Positions 1-10,096 of a DNA stretch of 64,000 bases are shown piece after piece (position 1 is the stretch's first letter; the number at the start of each line of letters is the position of its first letter). The stretch is from positions 4,774,001 through 4,838,000 of the forward strand of contig NZ_VFPL01000001.1 of the NCBI RefSeq assembly GCF_006716645.1, in the 5' to 3' direction. The translations under genes were made by a program, and so were the position numbers. The DNA comes from Arcticibacter tournemirensis (lineage in GTDB: Bacteria > Bacteroidota > Bacteroidia > Sphingobacteriales > Sphingobacteriaceae). The notes beneath the pieces are model-generated. The model ran no database searches. It was not told the origin of the DNA and worked only from the letters and a program-made list of their open reading frames with translations.

Positions 1-1
1 A

Positions 2-109
2 ATTGTATTAAATTTGTCGGACGATAAAATACCTTACCAGCTATGGATAAGCGGGAAAGCTGCTGAAACAAGCAGTCTTCCGCATTCTATAACTACTTTA
101 ATATTTTAG
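2..109 (+). CDS. 3' end of a GH30-like glycosidase (partial)
   Basis: An open frame enters from the left edge and ends with TAG at 107-109, giving the last 35 residues of a protein. The tail contains IPYQLWISGKAA and closes with PHSITTLIF, which resembles the C-terminal beta-sandwich of GH30 (glucosylceramidase/endo-beta-1,6-glucanase) enzymes. Only 17 bp separate it from the GH3 gene on the same strand, and GH30-GH3 pairs are common in beta-glucan loci of Bacteroidota. The frame and stop are seen directly. The family is inferred from a short tail and could be wrong. Confidence 0.5.
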   Translation: MVLNLSDDKIPYQLWISGKAAETSSLPHSITTLIF

Positions 110-126
110 TCTTAACCGATATAACC

Positions 127-2367
127 ATGTTAAAAAAAATCATTTCCTTCACCCTGATCACATTCTGTTTCTCAATTGCCTATTCACAGAAGAAAAAGAG
201 CCCGACGGCTCCCGGCATTGATGAGAAGGTGGAAGCTCTTCTTCAGAAAATGACCCTCGACGAGAAGATCGGGCAATTAAACCAATACACCGGCGACTGG
301 GAAGCTACGGGGCCTGTAACAAACTCCGGAAATAAACTTGAGGATGTTAAACAGGGAAAAATTGGCTCGATGCTGAATGTTAAGGGAGCAAAACATACAA
401 GAGCGCTGCAGGAAGCTGCTATGCAGTCGCGATTAAAGATTCCTCTTCTTTTCGGGCTGGATGTTATTCACGGATATCGTGTCACATTTCCCATTCCTTT
501 AGCAGAAGCCGCAAGCTGGGATTTAGAAGCTATTGAGAAATCAGCACGTATTGCAGGTACAGAAGCAGCAGCTTCGGGTATCCACTGGACGTTTGCTCCC
601 ATGGTAGATATCGCACGCGATCCCCGCTGGGGCCGTGTAATGGAAGGAGCCGGAGAAGACACATACCTTGGTTCACTGATAGCAAAAGCAAGAGTAAAAG
701 GATTCCAGGGAAAAGGGCTTGGAAACCTCGATGCTGTGATGGCCTGTGCGAAACACTTCGCTGCTTACGGAGCTGCTATCGGAGGAAGAGATTACAATAG
801 CGTGGATATGGGTCTTCGTACCCTCTGGGAAGTATACCTACCTCCCTTTAAAGCCGCTGTTGACGCCGGCGCCGCTACGTTTATGAATTCATTCAACGAC
901 ATTAACGGCATCCCGGCGACAGGGAACAGTTATATCCAAAGAGATATATTGAAAGGAAAATGGGGATTTAAAGGATTTGTAGTGAGCGACTGGGGTTCTA
1001 TAGGTGAGATGATCCAGCACGGCTATGTAAAAGATAACTATGAAGCTGCCGAAGTGGCAATAAATGCGGGAAGCGACATGGATATGGAAAGCCGCAGCTA
1101 TATTAATAATCTGGCTAAACTGGTAAAGGAAGGAAAGGTGAAGGAAGAAGTCATTAATGATGCGGTCAGAAGAATCCTCGTTAAAAAGTTCGAACTTGGC
1201 TTATTTGATGACCCTTACCGGTTCAGCAACGAACAACGTGAAAAGAAAACATTGAACACGCCTGAATTCCTTGAGGCGGCACGTGATGTGGCAAGAAAAA
1301 GCATCGTCCTTCTTAAGAATGAAAAACAGGTGTTACCGCTGTCTAAAGATCTTAAGTCAGTCGCTCTTATTGGTCCGCTTGTAAAAGCAGAAAAGGATAT
1401 GCAGGGTTTCTGGTCGATTGACTGGGGAAAAGAAGACCATCTGGTTTCTTTATATGAGGGAATGCAGAATCAGGCGGGAAAAGCCAGGCTGCTTTATGCA
1501 AAGGGATGTGAAATAAGTGATACTTCGAAAGCAGGCTTCGCAGAAGCTGTAAGCACAGCGCAACAGGCAGATGTAGTGGTGATGGCTATGGGCGAAAAAT
1601 ACGACATGAGCGGCGAAGCCAAAAGCCGTGCAAATATTCACTTACCTGGAAACCAGGAGGAGCTTATTAAGGCCATTCAGGCAACCGGAAAACCGGTAGT
1701 GGTGCTGCTGATGGCAGGCCGTCCGTTAGTATTTAACTGGACTGCAGATAACGTTCCCGCTATTGTGTACACGTGGTGGCTCGGGAGCCAGGCAGGAAAT
1801 GCTATCGCTGATGTACTATACGGCAATTACAATCCGTCGGGAAAACTTCCTATGACCTTCCCGAGATCGGAGGGTCAGATTCCTATTTACTATAACTACT
1901 TTAACACTGGAAGACCTGCAAAAGACGATAACGACCTCAACTACCGGTCGGGTTATATCGACATGCAGAAGAGCCCGCGTTATGCTTTTGGCTATGGGCT
2001 AAGCTATACCACTTTCGAATATGGCAATTTGAAATTGAGTGATACCAATATCAGTGGAAACAAACCTGTTACTGTATCATTTACACTTAAGAACACAGGC
2101 AACGTAGCAGGAGAAGAAGTTGCTCAGCTCTATTTACAGGATATGGTAGCCCGCCCTGTTCGCCCGGTTAAAGAGTTGAAAGACTTCAAAAAAGTAATGC
2201 TGAAACCAGGTGAGAGCACAACAATTACCTTTACAATAGACAAGGAAAAACTTTCTTTCTATAATGAAAATTTAGAATGGATCACCCAGCCCGGTGAATT
2301 TAAAATAATGATTGGAAGCTCGTCGGACGCTGTTAAGCTTGACGGCAGCTTTACTTTGGTTGATTAG
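127..2367 (+). CDS. bglX: Periplasmic beta-glucosidase, GH3 (BglX-like)
   Basis: This is a 746-residue GH3 enzyme that removes terminal beta-linked glucose from oligosaccharides. Residues 1-20 form a signal peptide ending in AYSQ, so it is probably periplasmic. The first domain carries the KHFAAYG motif (K209-H210) and the nucleophile aspartate in VVSDWGS (D288). The second alpha/beta domain contains GEAKSRANIHLPGNQ, which should supply the acid/base region. A fibronectin-III-like domain closes the protein from about residue 640. The length is typical of BglX. It follows a GH30-like gene by 17 bp, so the two are probably cotranscribed, and a strong terminator follows at 2374-2402. The exact linkage specificity cannot be read from sequence. 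Confidence 0.93.
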   Translation: MLKKIISFTLITFCFSIAYSQKKKSPTAPGIDEKVEALLQKMTLDEKIGQLNQYTGDWEATGPVTNSGNKLEDVKQGKIGSMLNVKGAKHTRALQEAAMQSRLKIPLLFGLDVIHGYRVTFPIPLAEAASWDLEAIEKSARIAGTEAAASGIHWTFAPMVDIARDPRWGRVMEGAGEDTYLGSLIAKARVKGFQGKGLGNLDAVMACAKHFAAYGAAIGGRDYNSVDMGLRTLWEVYLPPFKAAVDAGAATFMNSFNDINGIPATGNSYIQRDILKGKWGFKGFVVSDWGSIGEMIQHGYVKDNYEAAEVAINAGSDMDMESRSYINNLAKLVKEGKVKEEVINDAVRRILVKKFELGLFDDPYRFSNEQREKKTLNTPEFLEAARDVARKSIVLLKNEKQVLPLSKDLKSVALIGPLVKAEKDMQGFWSIDWGKEDHLVSLYEGMQNQAGKARLLYAKGCEISDTSKAGFAEAVSTAQQADVVVMAMGEKYDMSGEAKSRANIHLPGNQEELIKAIQATGKPVVVLLMAGRPLVFNWTADNVPAIVYTWWLGSQAGNAIADVLYGNYNPSGKLPMTFPRSEGQIPIYYNYFNTGRPAKDDNDLNYRSGYIDMQKSPRYAFGYGLSYTTFEYGNLKLSDTNISGNKPVTVSFTLKNTGNVAGEEVAQLYLQDMVARPVRPVKELKDFKKVMLKPGESTTITFTIDKEKLSFYNENLEWITQPGEFKIMIGSSSDAVKLDGSFTLVD

Positions 2368-2373
2368 GTTCGG

Positions 2374-2402
2374 GGGAGGCATCAAGCCTCCCTCTTTTTT
2401 TT
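2374..2402 (+). terminator. Rho-independent terminator after bglX
   Basis: A 7-bp GC-rich stem (GGGAGGC at 2374-2380 with GCCTCCC at 2386-2392) has a 5-base loop and runs straight into a T-rich tract ending near 2402. It starts 7 bases after the bglX stop codon. Confidence 0.9.
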
Positions 2403-2663
2403 AATTTCAAGGCGCCTTATCTCAAACTGCCGAAAAGTATCCCGTCATCGGGCTTGACAGACAGCACTTCTCCCTTCTACACGAATATTGTGGCGTCGAA
2501 TTGTAACGAAACAAGCGTTTTTTGTTTTCGCATTACAGGAGCCAAACAGCCTGAGGAGATTGTTCTTTTCGTATACCAAAGGATATATCCACACAAAAAA
2601 GACAAGAAAGGCAAACATTTCTCTGCTTTTTGAAATTTACACTATGGATAAAAACAACAACTC

Positions 2664-5600
2664 TTGAGAAGATACGGCACCCTCACCTTAAAAATTATTC
2701 TTTGGATTATTGGGATCATTATTTTCCTGGTACTTCTGCTTTTTGTGTTGATACGAATTCCGTCTGTACAAAATTGGGCGCGATCAAAAGCCGTAAATTA
2801 TCTCGAAGAAAAAATCGGAACGAAGGTTGAAATAAACAGGATCAGTCTGAACCTTCCAAAGCTAATCGTACTGGAAGACATTTATTTCGAGGACCAGCAG
2901 CGCGACACGTTACTGGCCGGGGATACCCTCAAAGTCGACGTGAGCTTATTAAAGCTCTTAGATAACACACTTGAAATCAACGAAATTGATTTACGTGGCA
3001 TTACTGCAAACATACATAGAAATGCAGATAGCGTATTCAATTTCGACTATATTCTTAAATCCTTTGCCGGCGAACAGAAGAAAGAACCAAAACCTGAAGA
3101 TACCACTTCAACAATGAAGTTCTCCATCGACAAAATTAATCTTGACCGCATCAGGATCGGCTATAAAGATGCTCCGTCAGCCAACGATGTCAGCTTTTTT
3201 CTTGGCCACTTTGATACGAGGATAAAAGAGTTTGACCTGGATAAGATGAAGTTTAATGTTCCGAAGATAACAATGGCAAACGTGAACGCGCGTGTTATTC
3301 AGGGCAAACCAGCTGTTGAACCGAAGTCCATGGAGCAACATGAGGCCGAAAGTAATGAGCCCATTAATATAGACCTGAAGTTCGGCACGCTCGACCTGTC
3401 AGGAATAAAGGTATTTTATCAAAACGACATTTCGGCGATGAAGGCTGATGTAAATTTGGGAAAGCTGGAAGTCGAATCGGATAAGCTGGATCTGAAGAAT
3501 CAGAGCATAAGTCTGAATAACCTCGATTTGAGTAACTCGGAAATTCTTTTCCAGCTGGGCAAAAAAGCAGAGGCAAAGGTTGTGGCTAAAGAAGCCGGAA
3601 AGGCTGCTGAAGCGACTGCAAACAACTGGAAGTTCACAGCTAAGGAAATAAACCTTGACAACAACAACATTCGCTTTGATAACTTCAATATGCCGGTCTT
3701 AAAGAGGGGAATGGACTTCGCTCACATGGATATAAAGCAGCTGAACCTGAATGGGGAGGACCTTGTTTACGGCATAGATACTATCTCAGGTAAAATCAAA
3801 TCGGGAAGCTTTAAGGAAAAGAGCGGTTTTGACCTGCGCAGGTTCGAGACCTCCTTTTTTTATGGTAGTAAGGAAGCTTATCTGAATGATCTGGATATTG
3901 AAACCTCTGTTACAAGGATAAGAGATAATATCAGGATCTCTTATCCTTCTATCGAGAGCATCTCTACAAATTTAGGTGAGCTTGGTATTGATGCCAATCT
4001 TAAAGAAACGAGAATCGGATTTAAAGATATCCTCATACTGGCTCCGGCACTTGCAAATACGGTTCCGCTAAAAGGTCATGCCGACGCGGTACTAAACATA
4101 AACGGACGGATAAAAGGCAAAATAAAGAATCTCGAAATACCCAATCTTGAAATATCAGGACTGGGAGGAACCAAAATTAAAGCTTCTGCTAAAACCAGAG
4201 GGCTGCCCGATATGAATAAGGCCTGGCTGGACATCAACATTGACAATTTCAGCACTCGCCGGGCAGACATACTTGCGCTGGTGCCCCGCGGTACAGTACC
4301 TTCAAACATCAGCATTCCCGAAGCGATCCGCCTGCAGGGGAAATTTACCGGCAGTATGAAAAATTTCAATACCGACCTCAATCTGAGTTCCAGCTACGGA
4401 AGCATGAAAACGATTGCTTCATACGATGCGCGCGTTAAGGGAGGAGAACGGTACAAGGCCAATCTGAGGATTTTTAACTTCAATGTCGGACGACTTATCA
4501 AAAACGACAGTATCGGAAGGATCACGCTTGCGGCAAACGTTGTAGGTGTCGGCACTAATCCGAAAACAATGAGAGCCCGGGCGGTTGGAAAGTTGATTAA
4601 AGCAGAGTTTAACGGATATACATACCGGAATTTAAACATCGACGGAACCGCAAATCGCGGAACAATGAGTGCTAAAGCAAACATGGCCGATCCCAACCTT
4701 CATTTTAACATGAATGCCAGTGCTAATATGTCTAAAAAATATCCGGCGGTTAAGCTTAACCTTAACCTGGATAGTGTTAACCTGCAAAAGTTAAATCTTA
4801 TGAAGGACGATCTGCGCTTTCACGGAAAGCTCGTTGCGGACCTTCCTACCGCAGATCCCGATTACCTCAATGGGTCCGTCACACTTAGTAATGCATTGAT
4901 CGCAAAAGACGGCGAAAGGTTTTCTCTTGATAGTGTCAGTATCGTATCGACTGCAAACGCCGACAGTAACAGCTTAAAGTTACGCTCGGAGATCATGTCG
5001 GCAAATATACAGGGAAAGTACAAACTCACACAAATCGGTATAGCGATGCAGGATCTGATCAGCAAGTACTTCTCAACCACCACTAAAAAGCAAGCTGTGA
5101 AGTACGATCCTCAATATTTTACCTTTAATGCGAGGATTGTAAATGCACCCATTTTCCGGCAGTTTGCACCGGACCTGAAAGAGCTGGCCACTATTGTTCT
5201 GAATGGCAACTTTGACAGCAGGAATCAACAACTGGCTGTAAACGGATCGATCCCACGCATACTATATGGTACCAACGATCTGAACAACCTTCAGCTAAAA
5301 GTGAATACTGCAGACACTGCAATAAACTATTCAGTTACTCTAGACCGCATTAACACGGGCTCAATTCAACTACTCTCAACAAGCATTGCCGGCAATGTTC
5401 AGAATAATACTATTTACACCGCGATTCAAACGAAGGACAAAGAAAACAAGATCGACTATCGTATCGCGGGAGCGCTTAAGGCTTTAGAAGATGCTTATCA
5501 GTTTAGCCTCAACCCTACCGGGCTTCTGCTGAACCATACCCGCTGGACTGTGAGTAATGATAATGCAATTCAGTTTGGAGCGAAAGGAATTCAGGCAACC

Positions 5601-7706
5601 AACTTTGTACTGTCGAACGCAAATCAGCAACTGAGCATCAATACAAGCCCTCCTGGTCTAAATAATCCGCTTTTAGTCGATTTCCGGAATTTCCAGATAG
5701 AAACACTCACGAACATTGTAAAGCAGGACTCCCTGCTTGTTGGAGGGACTATAAACGGTAATGCTGCGGTTCGGAACTTTGAAGACTCCCCTGTCTTTAC
5801 ATCCGACCTGAATATCAGCAACTTTAGCTTCAGGGGAGATACTGTTGGTAATATAGCTGTCAAGGTAAACAACGAACAGGCAAATACTTTTGCAGCAAAC
5901 GTAAACATAACAGGCCAGGGCAACCAGGTTGATCTTACAGGATTTTATTATACCAATAACAGCAGCTTCGACCTCGATCTGAACATCGGTAACCTGAGCA
6001 TGAAAAGTATCGAGGGCTTTGCAATGGGAAGCATCAGGCAGGCTAAAGGTAATCTTCAGGGAAAGCTTGATATTACAGGCACAACGAATGCACCGGCCAT
6101 TCGGGGCGGAATAGGATTTAAGGACGTTGCCTTTAATGTAACGATGCTAAACTCCTATTTCAGAATTCAGGATGCAGCTCAGATTAGTTTCAACGATGAG
6201 GGCATCAGGCTGAGTGATTTTTCGCTGATAGACTCTGCTAATAACAAGGCCTCGCTTAATGGAATGGTCTATACCAAAACATATACCGATTTCCGCTTCG
6301 ACCTGAGGCTTAATGCAAGCAACTTCAGGGTAATTAATTCTACCGGACTCGATAACGACCTTTTTTATGGAAAACTATATATCGATACCCGCCTCGGCAT
6401 TAAGGGAACGATGACTTCTCCTGTGGTAGACGGATCGCTAAAAATTGATCCGAACACAGATTTCACGATCGTACTTCCAAGCAACGACCCTTCTATTGAA
6501 GAAAGGGAAGGCATCGTTGAGTTTGTCGACAAGGATAATCCACAGCTTTCTAAGGTCTTTAAAGACCCGGCCGATACATTAAATAAATCGGCGATCACAG
6601 GAATGGACGTTTCCGTGAACATCGAACTTGATAAGGAAGCCCAAATTAATGTGCTGGTCGATCCGGCAAACGGCGATATGCTACGGATGAAGGGAGCAGC
6701 CCAGCTCACTGCAGGAATAGATCCAAGCGGAAAGGTTAACCTCACAGGCAACCTTACGGTAGAAGAAGGATCTTACGACCTTAGCCTGAGTTTCCTTAAA
6801 AGAAGGTTTGAAATTAAAAAGGGCAGCTCGCTTACCTGGAGCGGCGAACCATTAATGGCAACAGCGGATGTAACAGCCGTTTACGTAGCCAATACTGCAC
6901 CTATCGACCTCGTGGAGGCCCAATTAGGCAGCGAACCACAAACGACTCTTAACACCTATAAGCAAAAACTGCCGTTCAATATCAACCTGATGTTGCGTGG
7001 AGAACTGATGAAGCCCAATATTTCTTTTGACATTGTTCTTCCGGAAGATAATTACACCGTCTCTTCTGATATTATCAGCAATGTGAACGGACGTTTGACT
7101 CAACTACGCAACGACCCTTCGGAGCTTAATAAACAGGTATTTGCAGTGCTTCTGCTTGGAAGATTCGTTTCAGAGAATCCTTTTCAAAGCAGTGCCGGAG
7201 GAGGAGGCCTTGAATCGACAGCACGGCAAAGTGTCAGCAGGGTACTATCCGATCAGCTAAATAACCTTGCGGGAGATATGATCGGCGGGGTACAGCTGGA
7301 GTTTGATCTGCAATCGACCGACGACTATACCACCGGGGAGAGAGCTAACCGGACAGATTTGAATGTGGGATTGTCTAAAAGACTCCTTAATGACCGTCTG
7401 AAAGTAACTGTTGGTAGTAATTTTGAACTGGAAGGCCCACGCCAGCAAAACGCTAAAACCAGCAATATTGCAGGGGATATTCAGGTAGAATACCAGTTAT
7501 CTAAAAACGGAAGATATCTGCTCCGGGCCTATCAGAAAAACCAGTATCAGGTTGCCCTGCAGGGACAGGTTATTGAAACGGGAGTTGGTTTTGTTATTAC
7601 CATGGACTATAACAAGTTCAGAGAAATATTTGGTAAATCAAGAGAAGAAAAAAGGCGTCAAAGAGCCCGGAAATCAGCGAAAGAAACGACAAAAGGGAAT
7701 GAATAG
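2664..7706 (+). CDS. tamB: TamB-like translocation/assembly module protein
   Basis: This is a 1680-residue AsmA/TamB-family protein. One N-terminal membrane anchor lies at about residues 8-30. It is followed by a very long series of beta-rich repeats, and the conserved DUF490 domain fills the last ~450 residues. The family forms a hydrophobic groove across the periplasm and works with an Omp85 partner in outer-membrane assembly or lipid transport. The next gene is that partner and overlaps the tamB stop by 8 bp. The start is a TTG at 2664: an in-frame TAA at 2649-2651 excludes anything further upstream. The ATG at 2644 is in another frame and ends after seven codons at a TGA overlapping this TTG. 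The 296 bp before the gene hold the bglX terminator and nothing else I recognise. Confidence 0.92.
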   Translation: MRRYGTLTLKIILWIIGIIIFLVLLLFVLIRIPSVQNWARSKAVNYLEEKIGTKVEINRISLNLPKLIVLEDIYFEDQQRDTLLAGDTLKVDVSLLKLLDNTLEINEIDLRGITANIHRNADSVFNFDYILKSFAGEQKKEPKPEDTTSTMKFSIDKINLDRIRIGYKDAPSANDVSFFLGHFDTRIKEFDLDKMKFNVPKITMANVNARVIQGKPAVEPKSMEQHEAESNEPINIDLKFGTLDLSGIKVFYQNDISAMKADVNLGKLEVESDKLDLKNQSISLNNLDLSNSEILFQLGKKAEAKVVAKEAGKAAEATANNWKFTAKEINLDNNNIRFDNFNMPVLKRGMDFAHMDIKQLNLNGEDLVYGIDTISGKIKSGSFKEKSGFDLRRFETSFFYGSKEAYLNDLDIETSVTRIRDNIRISYPSIESISTNLGELGIDANLKETRIGFKDILILAPALANTVPLKGHADAVLNINGRIKGKIKNLEIPNLEISGLGGTKIKASAKTRGLPDMNKAWLDINIDNFSTRRADILALVPRGTVPSNISIPEAIRLQGKFTGSMKNFNTDLNLSSSYGSMKTIASYDARVKGGERYKANLRIFNFNVGRLIKNDSIGRITLAANVVGVGTNPKTMRARAVGKLIKAEFNGYTYRNLNIDGTANRGTMSAKANMADPNLHFNMNASANMSKKYPAVKLNLNLDSVNLQKLNLMKDDLRFHGKLVADLPTADPDYLNGSVTLSNALIAKDGERFSLDSVSIVSTANADSNSLKLRSEIMSANIQGKYKLTQIGIAMQDLISKYFSTTTKKQAVKYDPQYFTFNARIVNAPIFRQFAPDLKELATIVLNGNFDSRNQQLAVNGSIPRILYGTNDLNNLQLKVNTADTAINYSVTLDRINTGSIQLLSTSIAGNVQNNTIYTAIQTKDKENKIDYRIAGALKALEDAYQFSLNPTGLLLNHTRWTVSNDNAIQFGAKGIQATNFVLSNANQQLSINTSPPGLNNPLLVDFRNFQIETLTNIVKQDSLLVGGTINGNAAVRNFEDSPVFTSDLNISNFSFRGDTVGNIAVKVNNEQANTFAANVNITGQGNQVDLTGFYYTNNSSFDLDLNIGNLSMKSIEGFAMGSIRQAKGNLQGKLDITGTTNAPAIRGGIGFKDVAFNVTMLNSYFRIQDAAQISFNDEGIRLSDFSLIDSANNKASLNGMVYTKTYTDFRFDLRLNASNFRVINSTGLDNDLFYGKLYIDTRLGIKGTMTSPVVDGSLKIDPNTDFTIVLPSNDPSIEEREGIVEFVDKDNPQLSKVFKDPADTLNKSAITGMDVSVNIELDKEAQINVLVDPANGDMLRMKGAAQLTAGIDPSGKVNLTGNLTVEEGSYDLSLSFLKRRFEIKKGSSLTWSGEPLMATADVTAVYVANTAPIDLVEAQLGSEPQTTLNTYKQKLPFNINLMLRGELMKPNISFDIVLPEDNYTVSSDIISNVNGRLTQLRNDPSELNKQVFAVLLLGRFVSENPFQSSAGGGGLESTARQSVSRVLSDQLNNLAGDMIGGVQLEFDLQSTDDYTTGERANRTDLNVGLSKRLLNDRLKVTVGSNFELEGPRQQNAKTSNIAGDIQVEYQLSKNGRYLLRAYQKNQYQVALQGQVIETGVGFVITMDYNKFREIFGKSREEKRRQRARKSAKETTKGNE

Positions 7707-9993
7707 AATTTATATAAAGTATATTTTATTATTGTTTACATCGCTGTTGATGGCATGTAATGTCACTAAGAATGTACCTCAGGGAGACTATCTTTATACG
7801 GGGGCGAAAGTTAAAATAGAGGACAAGGACATCAAAAGGAAGGAGAAAAAGATTCTTGAACCGGATCTGAACAGCATTCTCCGACCCAAGCCTAACACAT
7901 CTATATTAGGATTGAGGCCAAAGCTATGGATCTATAATATTACTAAAACTGCGAAAAAAGGGCCTCGCAAATGGATTAAGAAATGGGGTGAGCCACCGGT
8001 TCTTTTTAGCTCTGTTAAGGTAGATTACAACCGCGACCTGATTGTTAACAGGCTTGAAAACAAAGGTTTTTTCAGGGCGATGGCTACCTCTGATACCAGC
8101 ATCCGCGGAAGAAAAGCATCGCTCACTTACCCTACTACTGCGGGTCCGCGATATTTAATTCGAAGCGTTAATTTCACCACCGATAGCTCCGATCTTGGAA
8201 GAGCAGTATCCGCAACTGCCGAAAATACGATACTGAAAAAAGGTGACAGTTATGATCTGGACCTAATCAAAGCAGAACGCGAACGTATTGACGCAAACCT
8301 TAAAGAGAAAGGGTTTTATTACTTTAGTCCCGAGAATCTGATTATCCAGGTAGACAGTACCAGCGAACGCCATAGGGTGGATCTTTACATGAACATTAAA
8401 CAGTCTACGGCGGAAAAAGCCCGGGATATATACAAGATTAACCACATTTACATATATCCGAATTTCAAGCTCAGAGATACAATAAAAGGCAGAACCCCTG
8501 CGCCAATAAAATACAAGGACTTCTACATTATAGACCGCACAAAGATGTTTAAGCCGCAGGTGTTTGAACGTACGATGTTCTTTCACGAAGGAGATATTTA
8601 TAACCGCACGGATCACAATCTTTCTTTAAGCCGGATAATGAGCCTCGGCACTTTTAAGTTCGTAAAGAATCAGTTTGAAGAACCGGACAGTTCCAGAGCG
8701 CTGCTCGATGCGTACTACTATCTTACTCCCTACACTAAAAAGTCGATCAGGGCTGAAGTAACGGGCACAACCAATTCGGCAAACTTTACGGGTTCTGAAT
8801 TTACGTTAAGCTGGAGAAACAGGAACGCTTTCAAAGGTGCGGAACTCCTCACCGTTTCTGCCTATATTGGCACGGATGTGCAGGTGTCGGGAAATAACAG
8901 CGGAACCGCTTATGGCAACAAAATATTGCGCTATGGAGCAGAGGTAAATTTAGGTATCCCGCGATTTATTACCCCCTTTAAAGTAAGTTCAAACAGCGCC
9001 TTTATCCCCCGTACCAATATAACTTTAGGATACGACTTTCTAAACAGGGAAGGTAGCTATACGCTTAATTCCTTCCGTACATCCCTGGGTTATTCATGGA
9101 AAGAGAGTTTAGAGAAAGAACACAGATTAACAGTATTGGGGGTCACATATGTGCAACCATCCAGAGTCTCTACGGAATATGACAGTCTTTCTAAAGCGAA
9201 CCCGATGTACAAACATGCTATTGACAAACAGTTTACCTTTGGCCCTACTTATAATTTCAACTATACAAACACACATAAGACTTATAAGACCAATACGTTC
9301 TACTTTAATGGCAATCTGGATCTTTCGGGAAACATAGTGGGCCTGATCTCAGGTGCAAACCGCGAGAAGGAAAAGGAGCTCTTTGGAACAGCTTATTCTC
9401 AATATATCAGAACCGAACTTGATTTCAGGTATTACCGGAAGCTGGGACTAAACTCGCAGTGGGCAAACAGGGTTATTTTTGGATATGGTTATGCCTACGG
9501 AAACTCCAGATCGCTGCCGTTTACGAAACAGTTCTTTATCGGAGGAACGAACAGCGTCAGAGCATTCCGCGCAAGGTCTTTAGGGCCGGGCCGGTACAGG
9601 GATGAAAACCTGGGCAACGACAATGTGCTCGCCGCCGATCAGTCGGGCGATATTAAAGTTGAAATGAACTCCGAATTCAGACCAAAACTGTTCAGCATTG
9701 TACGAGGAGCACTTTTCGTGGATGCAGGAAATGTTTGGCTGTTGAATAACGACCCGGACCGCCCGGGGGCTAAGTTCACTAAAAACTTCATGAAAGAGCT
9801 GGCTGTTGGTACGGGCGCCGGAATCCGTATCGATGCATCCATTCTGGTACTGCGGCTTGACGTGGCTTTCCCGATCCGAAAACCATGGCTTGCTGATGGT
9901 GAGCAATGGGTTATTGATGATATCAACTTTGGAAGCAAGGCATGGAGAAAAGACAACCTGGTTTATAACTTAGCCATAGGATATCCGTTTTAA
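7699..9993 (+). CDS. tamL: TamL-type Omp85 lipoprotein (BamA/TamA family)
   Basis: This is a 764-residue outer-membrane protein of the Omp85 superfamily. The start chosen is the ATG at 7699, although the open frame extends upstream, because it begins a clear lipoprotein signal peptide with the lipobox LLMAC (Cys about residue 19). That matches the lipidated TamA-like proteins of Bacteroidota called TamL. POTRA-like domains occupy roughly residues 100-330, and the rest is a 16-strand-type beta-barrel. It includes FIGGTNSVRAFRARSLGPG, the conserved lid-loop region of the family, and ends in a hydrophobic strand with terminal phenylalanine. The gene overlaps tamB by 8 bp, so the pair is translationally coupled. 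Substrates of the TamB-TamL machine are not evident from the locus. Confidence 0.9.
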   Translation: MNRIYIKYILLLFTSLLMACNVTKNVPQGDYLYTGAKVKIEDKDIKRKEKKILEPDLNSILRPKPNTSILGLRPKLWIYNITKTAKKGPRKWIKKWGEPPVLFSSVKVDYNRDLIVNRLENKGFFRAMATSDTSIRGRKASLTYPTTAGPRYLIRSVNFTTDSSDLGRAVSATAENTILKKGDSYDLDLIKAERERIDANLKEKGFYYFSPENLIIQVDSTSERHRVDLYMNIKQSTAEKARDIYKINHIYIYPNFKLRDTIKGRTPAPIKYKDFYIIDRTKMFKPQVFERTMFFHEGDIYNRTDHNLSLSRIMSLGTFKFVKNQFEEPDSSRALLDAYYYLTPYTKKSIRAEVTGTTNSANFTGSEFTLSWRNRNAFKGAELLTVSAYIGTDVQVSGNNSGTAYGNKILRYGAEVNLGIPRFITPFKVSSNSAFIPRTNITLGYDFLNREGSYTLNSFRTSLGYSWKESLEKEHRLTVLGVTYVQPSRVSTEYDSLSKANPMYKHAIDKQFTFGPTYNFNYTNTHKTYKTNTFYFNGNLDLSGNIVGLISGANREKEKELFGTAYSQYIRTELDFRYYRKLGLNSQWANRVIFGYGYAYGNSRSLPFTKQFFIGGTNSVRAFRARSLGPGRYRDENLGNDNVLAADQSGDIKVEMNSEFRPKLFSIVRGALFVDAGNVWLLNNDPDRPGAKFTKNFMKELAVGTGAGIRIDASILVLRLDVAFPIRKPWLADGEQWVIDDINFGSKAWRKDNLVYNLAIGYPF

Positions 9994-10096
9994 TGTTCTA
10001 TGCCAGAACATATCCTGTAAGACGTTCGTCTTTTCGAAATTGATTCGTGTTGAAGTGTGTTTAAGCCGATTCTACCAGGAATCGTCCTGTCGGTAA

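Noticed and set aside
7552..7698. 49-codon upstream extension of tamL
   Set aside because: It lies wholly inside tamB in another frame, and the lipoprotein signal begins at 7699.
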